Source: Planctomycetaceae bacterium (GTDB taxonomy: Bacteria > Planctomycetota > Planctomycetia > Pirellulales > Thermoguttaceae). From it: a stretch of DNA of 7,606 bases. The stretch lies in NCBI GenBank assembly GCA_031283515.1, contig JAITBS010000121.1:1-7606 (forward strand). The letters are read 5' to 3'. The notes beneath the pieces are model-generated. The model did not search any database and was not told the DNA's origin. It saw nothing but the letters and a program-made list of their open reading frames with translations. Within the stretch, counting starts at the first letter, position 1. Each line of letters begins with the position of its first letter. Position numbers and translations under genes: made by a program. This document shows positions 1 to 6,313 of this stretch, piece by piece.

Positions 1-1
1 T

Positions 2-286
2 GCATTCGGAATAACAGGCTCCGATGGAAAATGTCAGACTCAAACACTTTTCGGTCGTGCCAACGGCGGTACGGCAGAAGGAGAATACACAGTAACTGTT
101 TCAAAATTGAAAGAAAAATCAACAGGCAAAACACACACAAACTCCGCTACCGGTATCATTGAAGAAAAAATAGAAAATGTGGAATCACTTCCGCTACTCT
201 ATGTGAATGAACAGACAACTCCCTTTCATATTGAAGTTAAAAACGGTACAAATTCGTTTACACTTGAATTGAAATCGAAACAATAA
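2..286 (+). CDS. Carboxypeptidase regulatory-like domain protein, C-terminal part
   Basis: This is an open frame entering from the left edge, with 94 residues visible before a TAA stop. It begins AFGITGSDGK, continues through EGEYTVTVSK and ends with a TPFHIEVKNGTNSFTLEL strand pattern. This matches the small secreted or lipoprotein family abundant in Planctomycetota with a transthyretin/carboxypeptidase-regulatory-like beta-sandwich, where a 'G.TD.DGKF' turn is followed by 'G.Y.V.V.K' and a 'PL.V.V..G.N.F.F.L' final strand. About 25 polar residues between the SKLKEK strand and the ESLPLLYV segment look like a longer loop than usual. The N-terminus, where a signal peptide or lipobox would lie, is outside the window, so localisation is inferred from the family. 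No enzymatic residues are expected. The family call rests on pattern recognition only. Confidence 0.72.
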   Translation, partial: AFGITGSDGKCQTQTLFGRANGGTAEGEYTVTVSKLKEKSTGKTHTNSATGIIEEKIENVESLPLLYVNEQTTPFHIEVKNGTNSFTLELKSKQ

Positions 287-288
287 AA

Positions 289-305
289 TATTACCATCGG
301 TAATA
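289..305. terminator. Small hairpin just after the first stop codon
   Basis: TATTACC and GGTAATA form a perfect 7-bp dyad around a 3-nt centre, 2 nt after the TAA of the upstream gene. There is no T-tract behind it, so a terminator or mRNA 3'-end role is only a guess from its position. Confidence 0.3.
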
Positions 306-450
306 ACCAACATGATCGTAAATGAAAACCGTTGCCAATATAACCATTGGAGAAATGTCTCTTGGCAATAGGTTACCTAACGTTCAATGGAAATAATCCC
401 ATTCTACGTAAGTTCATCATTATTTGAAAAACGATATTTTGCCTTCAACA

Positions 451-470
451 TTGTCATCAAGTGTTGACAA
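451..470. promoter_or_regulatory. Dyad overlapping a TTGACA hexamer
   Basis: TTGTCA (451-456) and TGACAA (465-470) are exact reverse complements around 8 nt. The right arm overlaps TTGACA at 464-469, a perfect sigma-70 type -35 hexamer on the plus strand. No convincing -10 box sits at 16-18 bp: GATAAA is only 14 bp away. CAACA/TGTTG (446-450, 462-466) offers an alternative pairing. It could be an operator over a promoter for the oxidoreductase, but the support is weak. Confidence 0.25.
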
Positions 471-568
471 AATTAATGTATTTGATAAACTTGCATTATT
501 GTTTTTCTGAAGTGAATGTTGAGAAAACTACCTGAAATCCAGAAATTTAAAAAACCATTTTTGTAAAC

Positions 569-590
569 AATTGTAATAAAAATTACAATT
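569..590. promoter_or_regulatory. Perfect palindrome upstream of the oxidoreductase, operator-like
   Basis: AATTGTAAT (569-577) and ATTACAATT (582-590) are exact reverse complements separated by AAAA. The dyad ends 34 bp before the preferred start codon and 21 bp before the ribosome-binding site. That position suits a repressor operator or a 5'-UTR hairpin. The stem is almost all A/T, so as RNA it would be weak, and a protein-binding site is more likely. The regulator family is not identified. Confidence 0.4.
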
Positions 591-611
591 ATTCGATAAC
601 CCTGAAAGAAT

Positions 612-617
612 GAGGAG
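612..617 (+). promoter_or_regulatory. Ribosome-binding site that decides the oxidoreductase start
   Basis: GAGGAG lies 7 nt before ATG 625. A second in-frame ATG at 610 overlaps this motif and has no comparable site upstream. This favours 625, which also gives a cleaner Tat leader. Confidence 0.65.
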
Positions 618-624
618 ATTTTTT

Positions 625-1926
625 ATGGCTAAAACAGTTTTTTCACGGCGTGATATTCTTAAAGCGGCATCGGTTACTGCAACAATATCTCTTGTCCCGA
701 CCTTCTTGCCCGCCGCCATACTTGGACGTGACGGGAAAACCTCACCCAGTAACAAAATAACTCTCGGTATTATCGGTGTCGGCGGACGCGGTTGGCATGA
801 CCTGAAACGCTTTCTGACACAACCAGATGTCCAATTTCTCGCCGCTTGCGATGTCCAACGCGAAAGACGTGAAAATTGTAGAAATCGGGTGGAAAAAGAT
901 TACGGTGTTAAAAATTGCGGTTTGTACCGCGACTTCAGAGAATTACTGGAACGAAAAGACATGGATGCGGTACTCATTGCCACCGGTGATCACTGGCACG
1001 CTCACGCATCAATCTATGCCGCCCAAGCCGGTAAAGATGTTTACTCCGAAAAACCTTGTGCAATTACTATTGACCTCTGCCGGCAACTCGCCGGCACAAT
1101 AAAACGTTACGGTATCGTATTTCAAGGCGGTACTCAACGCCGAAGTCTTGGTAACTTCAAAACCGCCGTCGATCTCGCCCGTAACGGAAAACTCGGCAAA
1201 CTCAAAGAAGTTCACGCAGCAACTTATTATCTCAATGTTATCTACGACTGGTTACCAGCCCAACCATTGCCCAATCCTAATGATATTGATTGGGATCTTT
1301 GGCTCGGTCCTTCTCCATGGCGGCCCTATAACGAAAAATATGTCAAAGGCGGTTGGCGTGCACATTACGATTTTGATTCCGGTGCAAAATTTCATGATTG
1401 GGCGGCGCACACGGTTGATCTTTGCCAATGGGCTGTTGGTGCTGATGGTTCCGCTCCCGTCAAATATTGGTCTGATAATCATATCTTATATGGACTGTAC
1501 GAAAACGGCGTAAAACTTGTTTCACGTCCAAGCGGTTGGATGGGATTGGGAAATTGTGCAGTGCGTTTTGAAGGTGAAAACGGTTGGGTTGAAACAGGGG
1601 ACAGCGGTCAAATCGCCGTCTCGCCCGATTCTCTCCGAAGCGAACTCACAAAAGATTTTAGCATCTACGGCAAAAGAAGCGACGGAACACACGGCGAGGA
1701 CCCGGAATCACATATCCGTAACTTTATCGACTGCGTCAAAACACGCGAACTGCCTGTATGTAACGCCGATGTTGTTTGCAGTACCCATATCGCTTGTCAT
1801 GCCGCTGCTTTGTCCTGGTTACTAAAACGTGAACTCCTTTTCGATCCAAAAAATAATACCTTCATCAACGATCAACAGGCAAATAGGTTAAAAACACGCG
1901 CATGGCGCGAACCTTGGATCGTTTGA
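625..1926 (+). CDS. Tat-exported Gfo/Idh/MocA family oxidoreductase
   Basis: A 433-residue NAD(P)-dependent sugar-type dehydrogenase. The start at 625 is chosen over ATG 610 because GAGGAG lies 7 nt upstream. The N-terminus carries a twin-arginine motif SRRDILK (residues 7-13) and a hydrophobic stretch to about residue 33, so it is probably exported folded with its cofactor. The Rossmann fold follows, with GVGGRG at 51-56, then the DHWHAH segment (122-127), and the family's EKP motif at 142-144, whose lysine contacts substrate and nicotinamide. HDWAAHTVD (257-265) fits the catalytic-histidine region of the C-terminal domain. The end (RAWREPWIV) is typical of the planctomycete branch with the bacterial-type C-terminal domain. 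Such enzymes oxidise or reduce sugar hydroxyls, often at C3; the substrate here cannot be read from sequence. The next gene carries a DUF1080 domain, which may act on 3-keto sugars. Family assignment is firm, function inferred. Confidence 0.93.
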   Translation: MAKTVFSRRDILKAASVTATISLVPTFLPAAILGRDGKTSPSNKITLGIIGVGGRGWHDLKRFLTQPDVQFLAACDVQRERRENCRNRVEKDYGVKNCGLYRDFRELLERKDMDAVLIATGDHWHAHASIYAAQAGKDVYSEKPCAITIDLCRQLAGTIKRYGIVFQGGTQRRSLGNFKTAVDLARNGKLGKLKEVHAATYYLNVIYDWLPAQPLPNPNDIDWDLWLGPSPWRPYNEKYVKGGWRAHYDFDSGAKFHDWAAHTVDLCQWAVGADGSAPVKYWSDNHILYGLYENGVKLVSRPSGWMGLGNCAVRFEGENGWVETGDSGQIAVSPDSLRSELTKDFSIYGKRSDGTHGEDPESHIRNFIDCVKTRELPVCNADVVCSTHIACHAAALSWLLKRELLFDPKNNTFINDQQANRLKTRAWREPWIV

Positions 1927-2048
1927 ATTTGTAATATAAATTTACAGCAATAAGTTATCAAATGATGAATGTTCATTCCTAAATGACCGAAGTATAAATC
2001 ACCATTTACCGAAAAATGATTCATAAATGTTTGTGTTGCCGATAAATA

Positions 2049-2077
2049 ATATCAGAATCACTATATCAGAATCACTA
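2049..2077. repeat. Tandem 14-bp duplication upstream of the HEAT-DUF1080 gene
   Basis: TATCAGAATCACTA occurs twice back to back (2050-2063, 2064-2077), with one extra matching base on the left. It lies about 100 bp before the preferred start of the next gene, in an AT-rich gap of 250 bp that also holds a short dyad CGGTT-C-AACCG (2087-2097). It could be a paired regulator site or a simple replication-slippage duplication. Confidence 0.75.
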
Positions 2078-2176
2078 AGGTTTTAGCGGTTCAACCGTCA
2101 GTTATCACTAAATTAATGTTTCGGAAAAATATCGCCTGTTTTTTTGATGATATCCGCCTTTTATCCTAAAATTAAA

Positions 2177-4516
2177 ATGAGAAAAATATTTTTTTGTACA
2201 ATTTTTGTTTTACTTGCAGGTTCATTCCTCCTCGCTCAATCAGGAAATCCTTCCGGCGAAGTAACGAAGAATAATATAAAAATTCTGCAAGATCTGTTTA
2301 AAGATAGTAACACAAAACTGTCAGACTCTCAATTTTATGAAGCGTCAAAAGCAATCTTCAATCTGACACAAAACGGTACGGAAGCGGCAGTACCTGAATT
2401 GAAGAAATTGCTTGTTTATGAAGAGCTGAATACTACAGTACGTACGGCACTGGTCAACATCGGTGATGCCGGTATTGTTGCGTTACAGGAATCGCTCGAA
2501 TCACTTCAAGGAAAAAATCTGGCAGGTGTTATTGAATCGCTTGGTGCTGTTCGTAACGCAAAATCAGAGACTCAACTCATTAAATTGACTGAAAACTCTG
2601 ATCCTACTATTGCGAAATCCGCCATTCTTGCACTTGGAAAAATTGCCTCGGAAAATGCTGTAAAAAAAATAAAAACCATTTTGTCAAACAGTAATTCCCC
2701 TTTTCGACAAGACGCAGCAACCGCTGCCTTGTCTGCCGCCGAACAACTCCTTGCCGACAATAACAATAATGCGGCAATAGAAATATTCAAAGAGTTACGG
2801 CAACATCCAGAGTTTCCCGCTGTCTGGTCTGCTGCGGCACAATCTTATGTTTTACTGGAGGAGACCAATGGATTACAAATATTGGCGGATCTGTTCGTAT
2901 CAAACGATGAAACCGCTTTTAAAACAGCATGTACTATTGCCGTCAAAATCAAATCACCGCAAGTATGCCAATTGATTCTTGACAATCTTTCACGATCTTC
3001 CGGTAACAAAAAAATTACATTCATTGAAATTCTTGGTATTCGAAAAGAACAATCGGCAATACCGGAGTTGATTGAATTAGCGAAATCTGACGATACAGAT
3101 GTGAAAATTGCGGTGATTAATGCGTTGGGCAAAATTGGTGATATGAGGAGTATTGATACGCTTTTTGTTGCAGTTAGTTCTTCGGACAATGCGGTTGCAG
3201 ATGCCGGTAAGGAAAGCTTAACAATGTTGCGGGGAACAGAATTTAATACAACAATAATAAAGAATCTTGATTCGAATAATAAAGTTTTCCGGCTTACGGC
3301 GTTGAAAGTGATTGAAGAACGGCGTATTACTGAGGCGGTTGAGAAAATTAAACTGCTTTTTAATGATTCAGATATTGACATTAAAGTTGCCGCTTATCGT
3401 GCTTTTTCACAAATCATTGTTGCAACACCAGCCGATCTGGAATTTCTGATAAATTTATTTCAAAAATCGCCTTCTGATTCTGAAACAGAAAAGAATGGTT
3501 TACGTGACGCATTGATGACGGTTTGCCGAAAAATTCCTGCCCGTGATGAAAGTGTTACTGTAATCGAAAAGTTCAAAAATATCGGTGATGTAAAAAATAA
3601 ACAGTTTTTAATGGATTTATTGTATTTCATCGGAAATCATAAAGCGTGTGAAGTTATCGCGGATTGTACAAAAAGTACGGAAAATAACATTGTTGACTAT
3701 GCAACAATGTTACTTGGTAAATGGAGTTCACCGGACGCGGCTCCGTTTTTAATTGATATTGCGGAAAATCATCCGGTAGAGAAATATAGGATTCGGATGT
3801 TGAGCGGATACCTCCGAATTATTCGTCAGTTTGGTTTGCCGCTTGAGCAAAAGTTCGCAATGATTCAAAAAGCGGAAACAATTGCAAAACGCGATATTGA
3901 TAAAAAACGTGTTGCAGAAATAAAAGATAAAATTCAAAGTCAATTAAAAGCGCAACCGATTTTCGATGCTAAAACGTTTGAGGGTTGGGAAGGAAATCTT
4001 TCTTTGTTCAGGATTGAGGACGGCGCAATTGTCGGCGGTACTCTGGAAAAATCAATATCACGCAATGAATTTTTATGTACAAAAAAAGAGTACGGCAATT
4101 TTACGTTACATCTTGAAGTCAAGGTATTGGGTAAAGGTGCCAATGCCGGCGTTCAATTTCGGTCAAAACGGTTGACCGAAGATAAAAAAAGACCGAATGA
4201 AGTTTCGGGTTATCAAGCGGATATGACGGAGACAGAACAATTTTGGGGTTGCCTTTATGATGAAGCGCGGCGAGGAAAATTTCTCGCTGAAGCCAATCTT
4301 GACGAAGTGAAAACAATTTTCCGTCCGAATGATTGGAATGAGTTAAAAATAGTTTGCAAGGATAACAATATTAAACTCTATCTCAATGGCAAAATGACGG
4401 TTGATTACACGGAAAACGATGATAAGATTCCCAAAATCGGAATTATTGGTTTACAAATTCACGGCGGTAATCCAAGTGAAGCATGGTACCGAAATATAAG
4501 AATCGAAGAGGAATAA
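2177..4516 (+). CDS. Secreted HEAT-repeat protein with C-terminal DUF1080 (3-keto-disaccharide hydrolase) domain
   Basis: A 779-residue protein if begun at ATG 2177. This start gives a classical signal peptide: RK, a hydrophobic run, and likely cleavage after A20 (LLA-Q). Upstream in-frame starts exist at TTG 2144 and ATG 2147; none has a clear ribosome-binding site. Residues of roughly 30-560 are alpha-helical HEAT/armadillo-type repeats, clearest around 146-160 (AKSAILALGKIA) and 290-345 (VKIAVINALGKIGD). A charged helical linker follows, to about 592. Residues 594-777 form a DUF1080 domain (PF06439, concanavalin-like fold): FDAKTFEGWEG, RNEFL (629-633), GVQFRSKR, SGYQAD (677-682), WGCLYDE (690-696), LQIHGG and WYRNI near the end. 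That family is assigned to cleavage of 3-keto glycosides. The HEAT part probably provides binding or scaffolding. The preceding oxidoreductase could supply 3-keto substrate. The domain call is firm; the activity is inferred. Confidence 0.9.
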   Translation: MRKIFFCTIFVLLAGSFLLAQSGNPSGEVTKNNIKILQDLFKDSNTKLSDSQFYEASKAIFNLTQNGTEAAVPELKKLLVYEELNTTVRTALVNIGDAGIVALQESLESLQGKNLAGVIESLGAVRNAKSETQLIKLTENSDPTIAKSAILALGKIASENAVKKIKTILSNSNSPFRQDAATAALSAAEQLLADNNNNAAIEIFKELRQHPEFPAVWSAAAQSYVLLEETNGLQILADLFVSNDETAFKTACTIAVKIKSPQVCQLILDNLSRSSGNKKITFIEILGIRKEQSAIPELIELAKSDDTDVKIAVINALGKIGDMRSIDTLFVAVSSSDNAVADAGKESLTMLRGTEFNTTIIKNLDSNNKVFRLTALKVIEERRITEAVEKIKLLFNDSDIDIKVAAYRAFSQIIVATPADLEFLINLFQKSPSDSETEKNGLRDALMTVCRKIPARDESVTVIEKFKNIGDVKNKQFLMDLLYFIGNHKACEVIADCTKSTENNIVDYATMLLGKWSSPDAAPFLIDIAENHPVEKYRIRMLSGYLRIIRQFGLPLEQKFAMIQKAETIAKRDIDKKRVAEIKDKIQSQLKAQPIFDAKTFEGWEGNLSLFRIEDGAIVGGTLEKSISRNEFLCTKKEYGNFTLHLEVKVLGKGANAGVQFRSKRLTEDKKRPNEVSGYQADMTETEQFWGCLYDEARRGKFLAEANLDEVKTIFRPNDWNELKIVCKDNNIKLYLNGKMTVDYTENDDKIPKIGIIGLQIHGGNPSEAWYRNIRIEEE

Positions 4517-4541
4517 ATCAAACATCCCAATTTCGTAACCG

Positions 4542-4571
4542 TTTTAGAGTAACAATGGGACTCCTCTAAAA
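4542..4571. terminator. Candidate bidirectional terminator after the HEAT-DUF1080 gene
   Basis: TTTTAGAG (4542-4549) and CTCTAAAA (4564-4571) are perfect reverse complements around a 14-nt loop, 25 bp past the stop codon. GAGT/ACTC (4547-4550, 4560-4563) gives an alternative inner pairing. The A and T runs in the arms would give U-rich 3' ends on either strand, which suits a site between convergent genes. The stem has only two G-C pairs, so efficiency is uncertain. Confidence 0.4.
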
Positions 4572-4610
4572 ATTCGTCATATTTCAGTGGAATTATTATT
4601 TGGGGTTCTT

Positions 4611-4625
4611 CACCCTGAAAGGGTG
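4611..4625 (+). repeat. GAA-loop hairpin in the left arm
   Basis: CACCCT-GAA-AGGGTG is a perfect 6-bp stem. The right arm carries its mirror: read on the minus strand, 4780-4769 is CCCC-GAAA-GGGG, a stem closed by a GNRA-type tetraloop. Each arm of the palindrome therefore has a small hairpin in opposite orientation, which could stabilise transcript 3' ends coming from either flanking gene. Confidence 0.55.
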
Positions 4626-4654
4626 GTATTTTCATAACCGTAGGTCAAGCGAGT

Positions 4655-4689
4655 AGTTGATAGTGGAGAGTTGATAGTGGAGAGTTTAC
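4655..4689 (+). repeat. Heptanucleotide repeats, left arm
   Basis: Five 7-bp units: AGTTGAT, AGTGGAG, AGTTGAT, AGTGGAG, AGTTTAC. The first two are duplicated exactly as a 14-mer. The units face complementary heptads at 4733-4767. Confidence 0.8.
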
Positions 4690-4732
4690 AGGCGGAATAA
4701 TACCGTTTTGGTCGTAATCCGCTTGCGGCACT

Positions 4733-4767
4733 ATCAACTATCCACTCTCAACTATCAACTAACAACT
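4733..4767 (+). repeat. Heptanucleotide repeats, right arm (inverted relative to left)
   Basis: Five 7-bp units: ATCAACT, ATCCACT, CTCAACT, ATCAACT, AACAACT. Their complements are variants of the AGTTGAT/AGTGGAT units in the left arm, so the two arrays form a long imperfect stem. Confidence 0.8.
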
Positions 4768-4795
4768 GCCCCTTTCGGGGTGAAAATCGAAAAAC

Positions 4796-4882
4796 AAAAA
4801 TTCCACTGAAATATTATAAATTTCGTGTATTTCGTGTTTTTTTGTGTATTTCGTGTTCTAAAAAAATTCCACTGAAATATTA
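4796..4882. repeat. Duplicated element end (21-bp direct repeat, 66 bp apart)
   Basis: Positions 4796-4816 and 4862-4882 are identical over 21 bases, with core AATTCCACTGAAATAT. The same 16-base core is present inverted at 4579-4594, giving three copies in all. The second right-hand copy ends about 20 bp before the sulfatase stop codon. It may be the true outer boundary, with the tandem repeat at 4821-4857 inside, or the remnant of a second element. Confidence 0.8.
4821..4857 (+). repeat. TTTCGTGT-type tandem repeat
   Basis: TTTCGTGTA, TTTCGTGTT, TTTTTGTGTA and TTTCGTGTT follow one another. The 14-mer GTGTATTTCGTGTT recurs exactly at 4825-4838 and 4844-4857. It sits between the two copies of the element end. 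It is short and non-coding, with no known function. Confidence 0.75.
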
Positions 4883-4902
4883 CGATATTTTATTGTTATT
4901 GT

Positions 4903-6255
4903 TTAATCTTTGAGTTGCCAGTCGGGTGATTCTGTACGTAATGTCCGCAGTAAATTTTCACCGGTTTTAATAAGATCAGGATGTTTACTTGCCAAATCGT
5001 TTGATTCATTGGGATCAGCTTGTAAATCATATAATTCAATCGGTTTTTTTGTATCATTTTTGATAAATTTCCAATTTTTCCAACGAGCGGCTTGAATGGA
5101 TTTACCTTCGTGAAGTTCCCAATAAAACGTATCACGTTCTAACGATTGACCTTTGAAAAGTGCTGGTAAAATAGAAACGCCGTCTGACGGAACTCCAACG
5201 GGAATTTTACCGCCCACAAGTTCGGCAACTGTCGGAAGAATATCCCAAAAAGCAATTGGTGTATCGTTTACCGTATCGGCGGTAATATGTTTTGTCCAAC
5301 GGGCAAGAAACGCCTGACGTAATCCGCCTTCATAAAGTGAACGTTTATAGCCGCGCAATCCGTTTTGGGAATTGAAAAGTTGCGAAATGGGCGAGTTGGG
5401 GTCAAATGAGGAACCATTATCTCCGGCAAAAAAAAGAATCGTCTCCTCGTCAAGATTCAACTCTTTGAGAAGATCAAGAATTTGACCAACTTGTGTGTCA
5501 AGCCGTGTTACCATGGCGGCATAAGTTTTTTGCCGATCATTCCAATCTTTTTCGTCCTTATAAATACCAAGATCGTCAATCTCATAATTTCCGTGCGGAA
5601 GTGTTGCGGCATAGAAAAGGAAAAATGGTTTATCTTTATGTTCACGAATCCATTGTAACGTATTTTGGATAATAATATCTTGTGAATATGTTTTGCCGTC
5701 CAACTCAACACGTTTATCATTTTCATAAAGATACGTTGGAAAATACGAATGGGCATGACGTTGACAATTATAACCGTAAAAATGGTCGAATCCCATTTTG
5801 AGTGGACTTCCGCTTGTATCAAACATTCCCATTCCCCATTTACCGGAACATAAAGTCGCATAACCATTTTCTTTTAGTAGTTTACCGATGGTATAGGTAT
5901 TTTCTGGGAGTGGTTTTTGTCCTTCCGGTTTTATTTCCCGATTGGCTCGAATGGGGCAATGTCCTGTGTGTAAACCTGTTACTAATGATGCGCGTGAAGG
6001 GGCACAAACACTGGCGCCGCTGTAACCTTGAGTAAAACGCATTCCTTCTTTAGCGATTCGGTCTAACACGGGTGTTTTAATTTTCGTTTGACCATAAGCT
6101 CCAATATCGCCTCGCGCAAGATCATCTGCCAGAACAAAAATAATGTTCGGTTTTTTCAAATGTTTTTCCTCTTGTGCCATTGTCGGCTGCATTTGAAAAG
6201 TTGTTTTAAAAACTGCAACAGAAAGAAATAATACAATAAATAGTTTTGAACTCAT
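4903..6255 (-). CDS. Secreted arylsulfatase, formylglycine-dependent (S1-type)
   Basis: A 450-residue sulfatase, normal length for the family. The signal peptide covers about residues 1-27, with probable cleavage after TMA. PNIIFVLADDLARGD brings the metal-binding D44-D45. C84-A-P-S-R88 is the C-x-P-S-R signature whose cysteine is converted to formylglycine, so a formylglycine-generating enzyme is needed from elsewhere in the genome. Further active-site residues are K139 (GKWGMG), H221 (LPHG), D279-N280 (AGDNG) and K304 (GYKRSLYEGG). GYNCQRHAHSYFP is characteristic of a planctomycete-rich arylsulfatase A / N-acetylgalactosamine-6-sulfatase-like subgroup. It hydrolyses a sulfate ester, but the substrate is not determined; sulfated glycans are likely. 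The gene lies 58 bp downstream of the DUF1559 gene on the same strand and has no clear ribosome-binding site. After the stop, an AAATAT-TACG-ATATTT hairpin (4875-4890) is a weak terminator candidate. Confidence 0.95.
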   Translation of the reverse strand: MSSKLFIVLFLSVAVFKTTFQMQPTMAQEEKHLKKPNIIFVLADDLARGDIGAYGQTKIKTPVLDRIAKEGMRFTQGYSGASVCAPSRASLVTGLHTGHCPIRANREIKPEGQKPLPENTYTIGKLLKENGYATLCSGKWGMGMFDTSGSPLKMGFDHFYGYNCQRHAHSYFPTYLYENDKRVELDGKTYSQDIIIQNTLQWIREHKDKPFFLFYAATLPHGNYEIDDLGIYKDEKDWNDRQKTYAAMVTRLDTQVGQILDLLKELNLDEETILFFAGDNGSSFDPNSPISQLFNSQNGLRGYKRSLYEGGLRQAFLARWTKHITADTVNDTPIAFWDILPTVAELVGGKIPVGVPSDGVSILPALFKGQSLERDTFYWELHEGKSIQAARWKNWKFIKNDTKKPIELYDLQADPNESNDLASKHPDLIKTGENLLRTLRTESPDWQLKD

Positions 6256-6256
6256 T

Positions 6257-6285
6257 TTAATTTGTTGATTGGTTAATTTGTTGAT
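6257..6285 (-). repeat. Direct repeat in the sulfatase leader
   Basis: TTAATTTGTTGAT occurs at 6257-6269 and 6273-6285 (plus-strand reading), a 13-bp repeat with a period of 16 bp. It ends immediately before the sulfatase ATG, which takes most of the 58-bp gap after the DUF1559 stop. The minus-strand reading is ATCAACAAATTAA, twice. It could be an operator pair or an unstructured A-rich translation-enhancing leader, since no Shine-Dalgarno motif is visible. Confidence 0.7.
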
Positions 6286-6313
6286 AAAGTGTGAAAATTA
6301 TCGACACAAAAAA

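Larger units (their letters stand above)
287..624. other. Non-coding interval upstream of the oxidoreductase
   Basis: About 340 bp with no credible gene on either strand. It contains the hairpin at 289-305, a 7-bp inverted repeat TTGCCAA/TTGGCAA (332-338 and 362-368) with internal CCAAT/ATTGG pairing possibilities, a dyad at 451-470 and a strong palindrome at 569-590. The second half is very AT-rich, as expected for a promoter region. I see no tRNA or classical riboswitch. Confidence 0.6.
4579..4814. repeat. MITE-like imperfect palindromic element
   Basis: A 236-bp inverted-repeat structure fills most of the gap between two convergent genes. The ends 4579-4624 and 4769-4814 are 46-bp arms. 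The outer 16 bases (ATATTTCAGTGGAATT and its exact complement) match fully, the next 14 are diverged, and the inner 16 match at 14 positions (TTCACCC-GAAAGGG type). By my alignment 37 of 46 positions agree, with the motifs at identical spacing. Inside these arms sit heptad repeats facing each other (4655-4685 pairs with 4730-4760, 27 of 31), then a 44-nt loop with its own GCGGA/TCCGC pairing. There is no transposase. The design resembles a miniature inverted-repeat element or a REP-type intergenic repeat. TA dinucleotides flank both ends symmetrically, which could be a target duplication. Confidence 0.7.

Noticed and set aside
362..378. Second sigma-54-like site on the plus strand (TTGGCA near 362)
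   Set aside because: The -12 element is not at the required spacing and the GC dinucleotide is missing. It is better explained as an arm of the TTGCCAA/TTGGCAA dyad.
528..755. Minus-strand 75-codon frame overlapping the oxidoreductase start
   Set aside because: It is antisense to the Tat leader and ribosome-binding site, with no similarity to known proteins by eye and no start signal.
2845..3381. Long open frame on the minus strand inside the HEAT-DUF1080 gene (178 codons)
   Set aside because: It is antisense to a well-supported HEAT region, and the translation looks like a low-complexity shadow with no recognisable domain or start signal.
2177..4516. Apparent change of G versus C excess along the plus strand around 3,000-3,060, suggesting a mosaic gene
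   Set aside because: Counting further lines by eye shows mixed values on both sides, so there is no clean breakpoint. Only a windowed skew calculation against the genome could revive this.
4542..4551. GTTTTAGAG near 4541 resembles the start of some type II CRISPR repeats
   Set aside because: Only one occurrence, with no spacers or repeated array. It is the left arm of a simple dyad with CTCTAAAA.
4579..4902. Possible small RNA gene or CRISPR-like array in the repeat-rich gap
   Set aside because: The repeats are inverted or period 7 to 10 without unique spacers, and no promoter was recognised. A palindromic intergenic element explains them better.
5832..5850. Sulfatase has GKWGMG instead of the common GKWH-x-G
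   Set aside because: The GKWG form is familiar in this planctomycete sulfatase subgroup, and all other catalytic residues are present, so I do not read it as inactivation.
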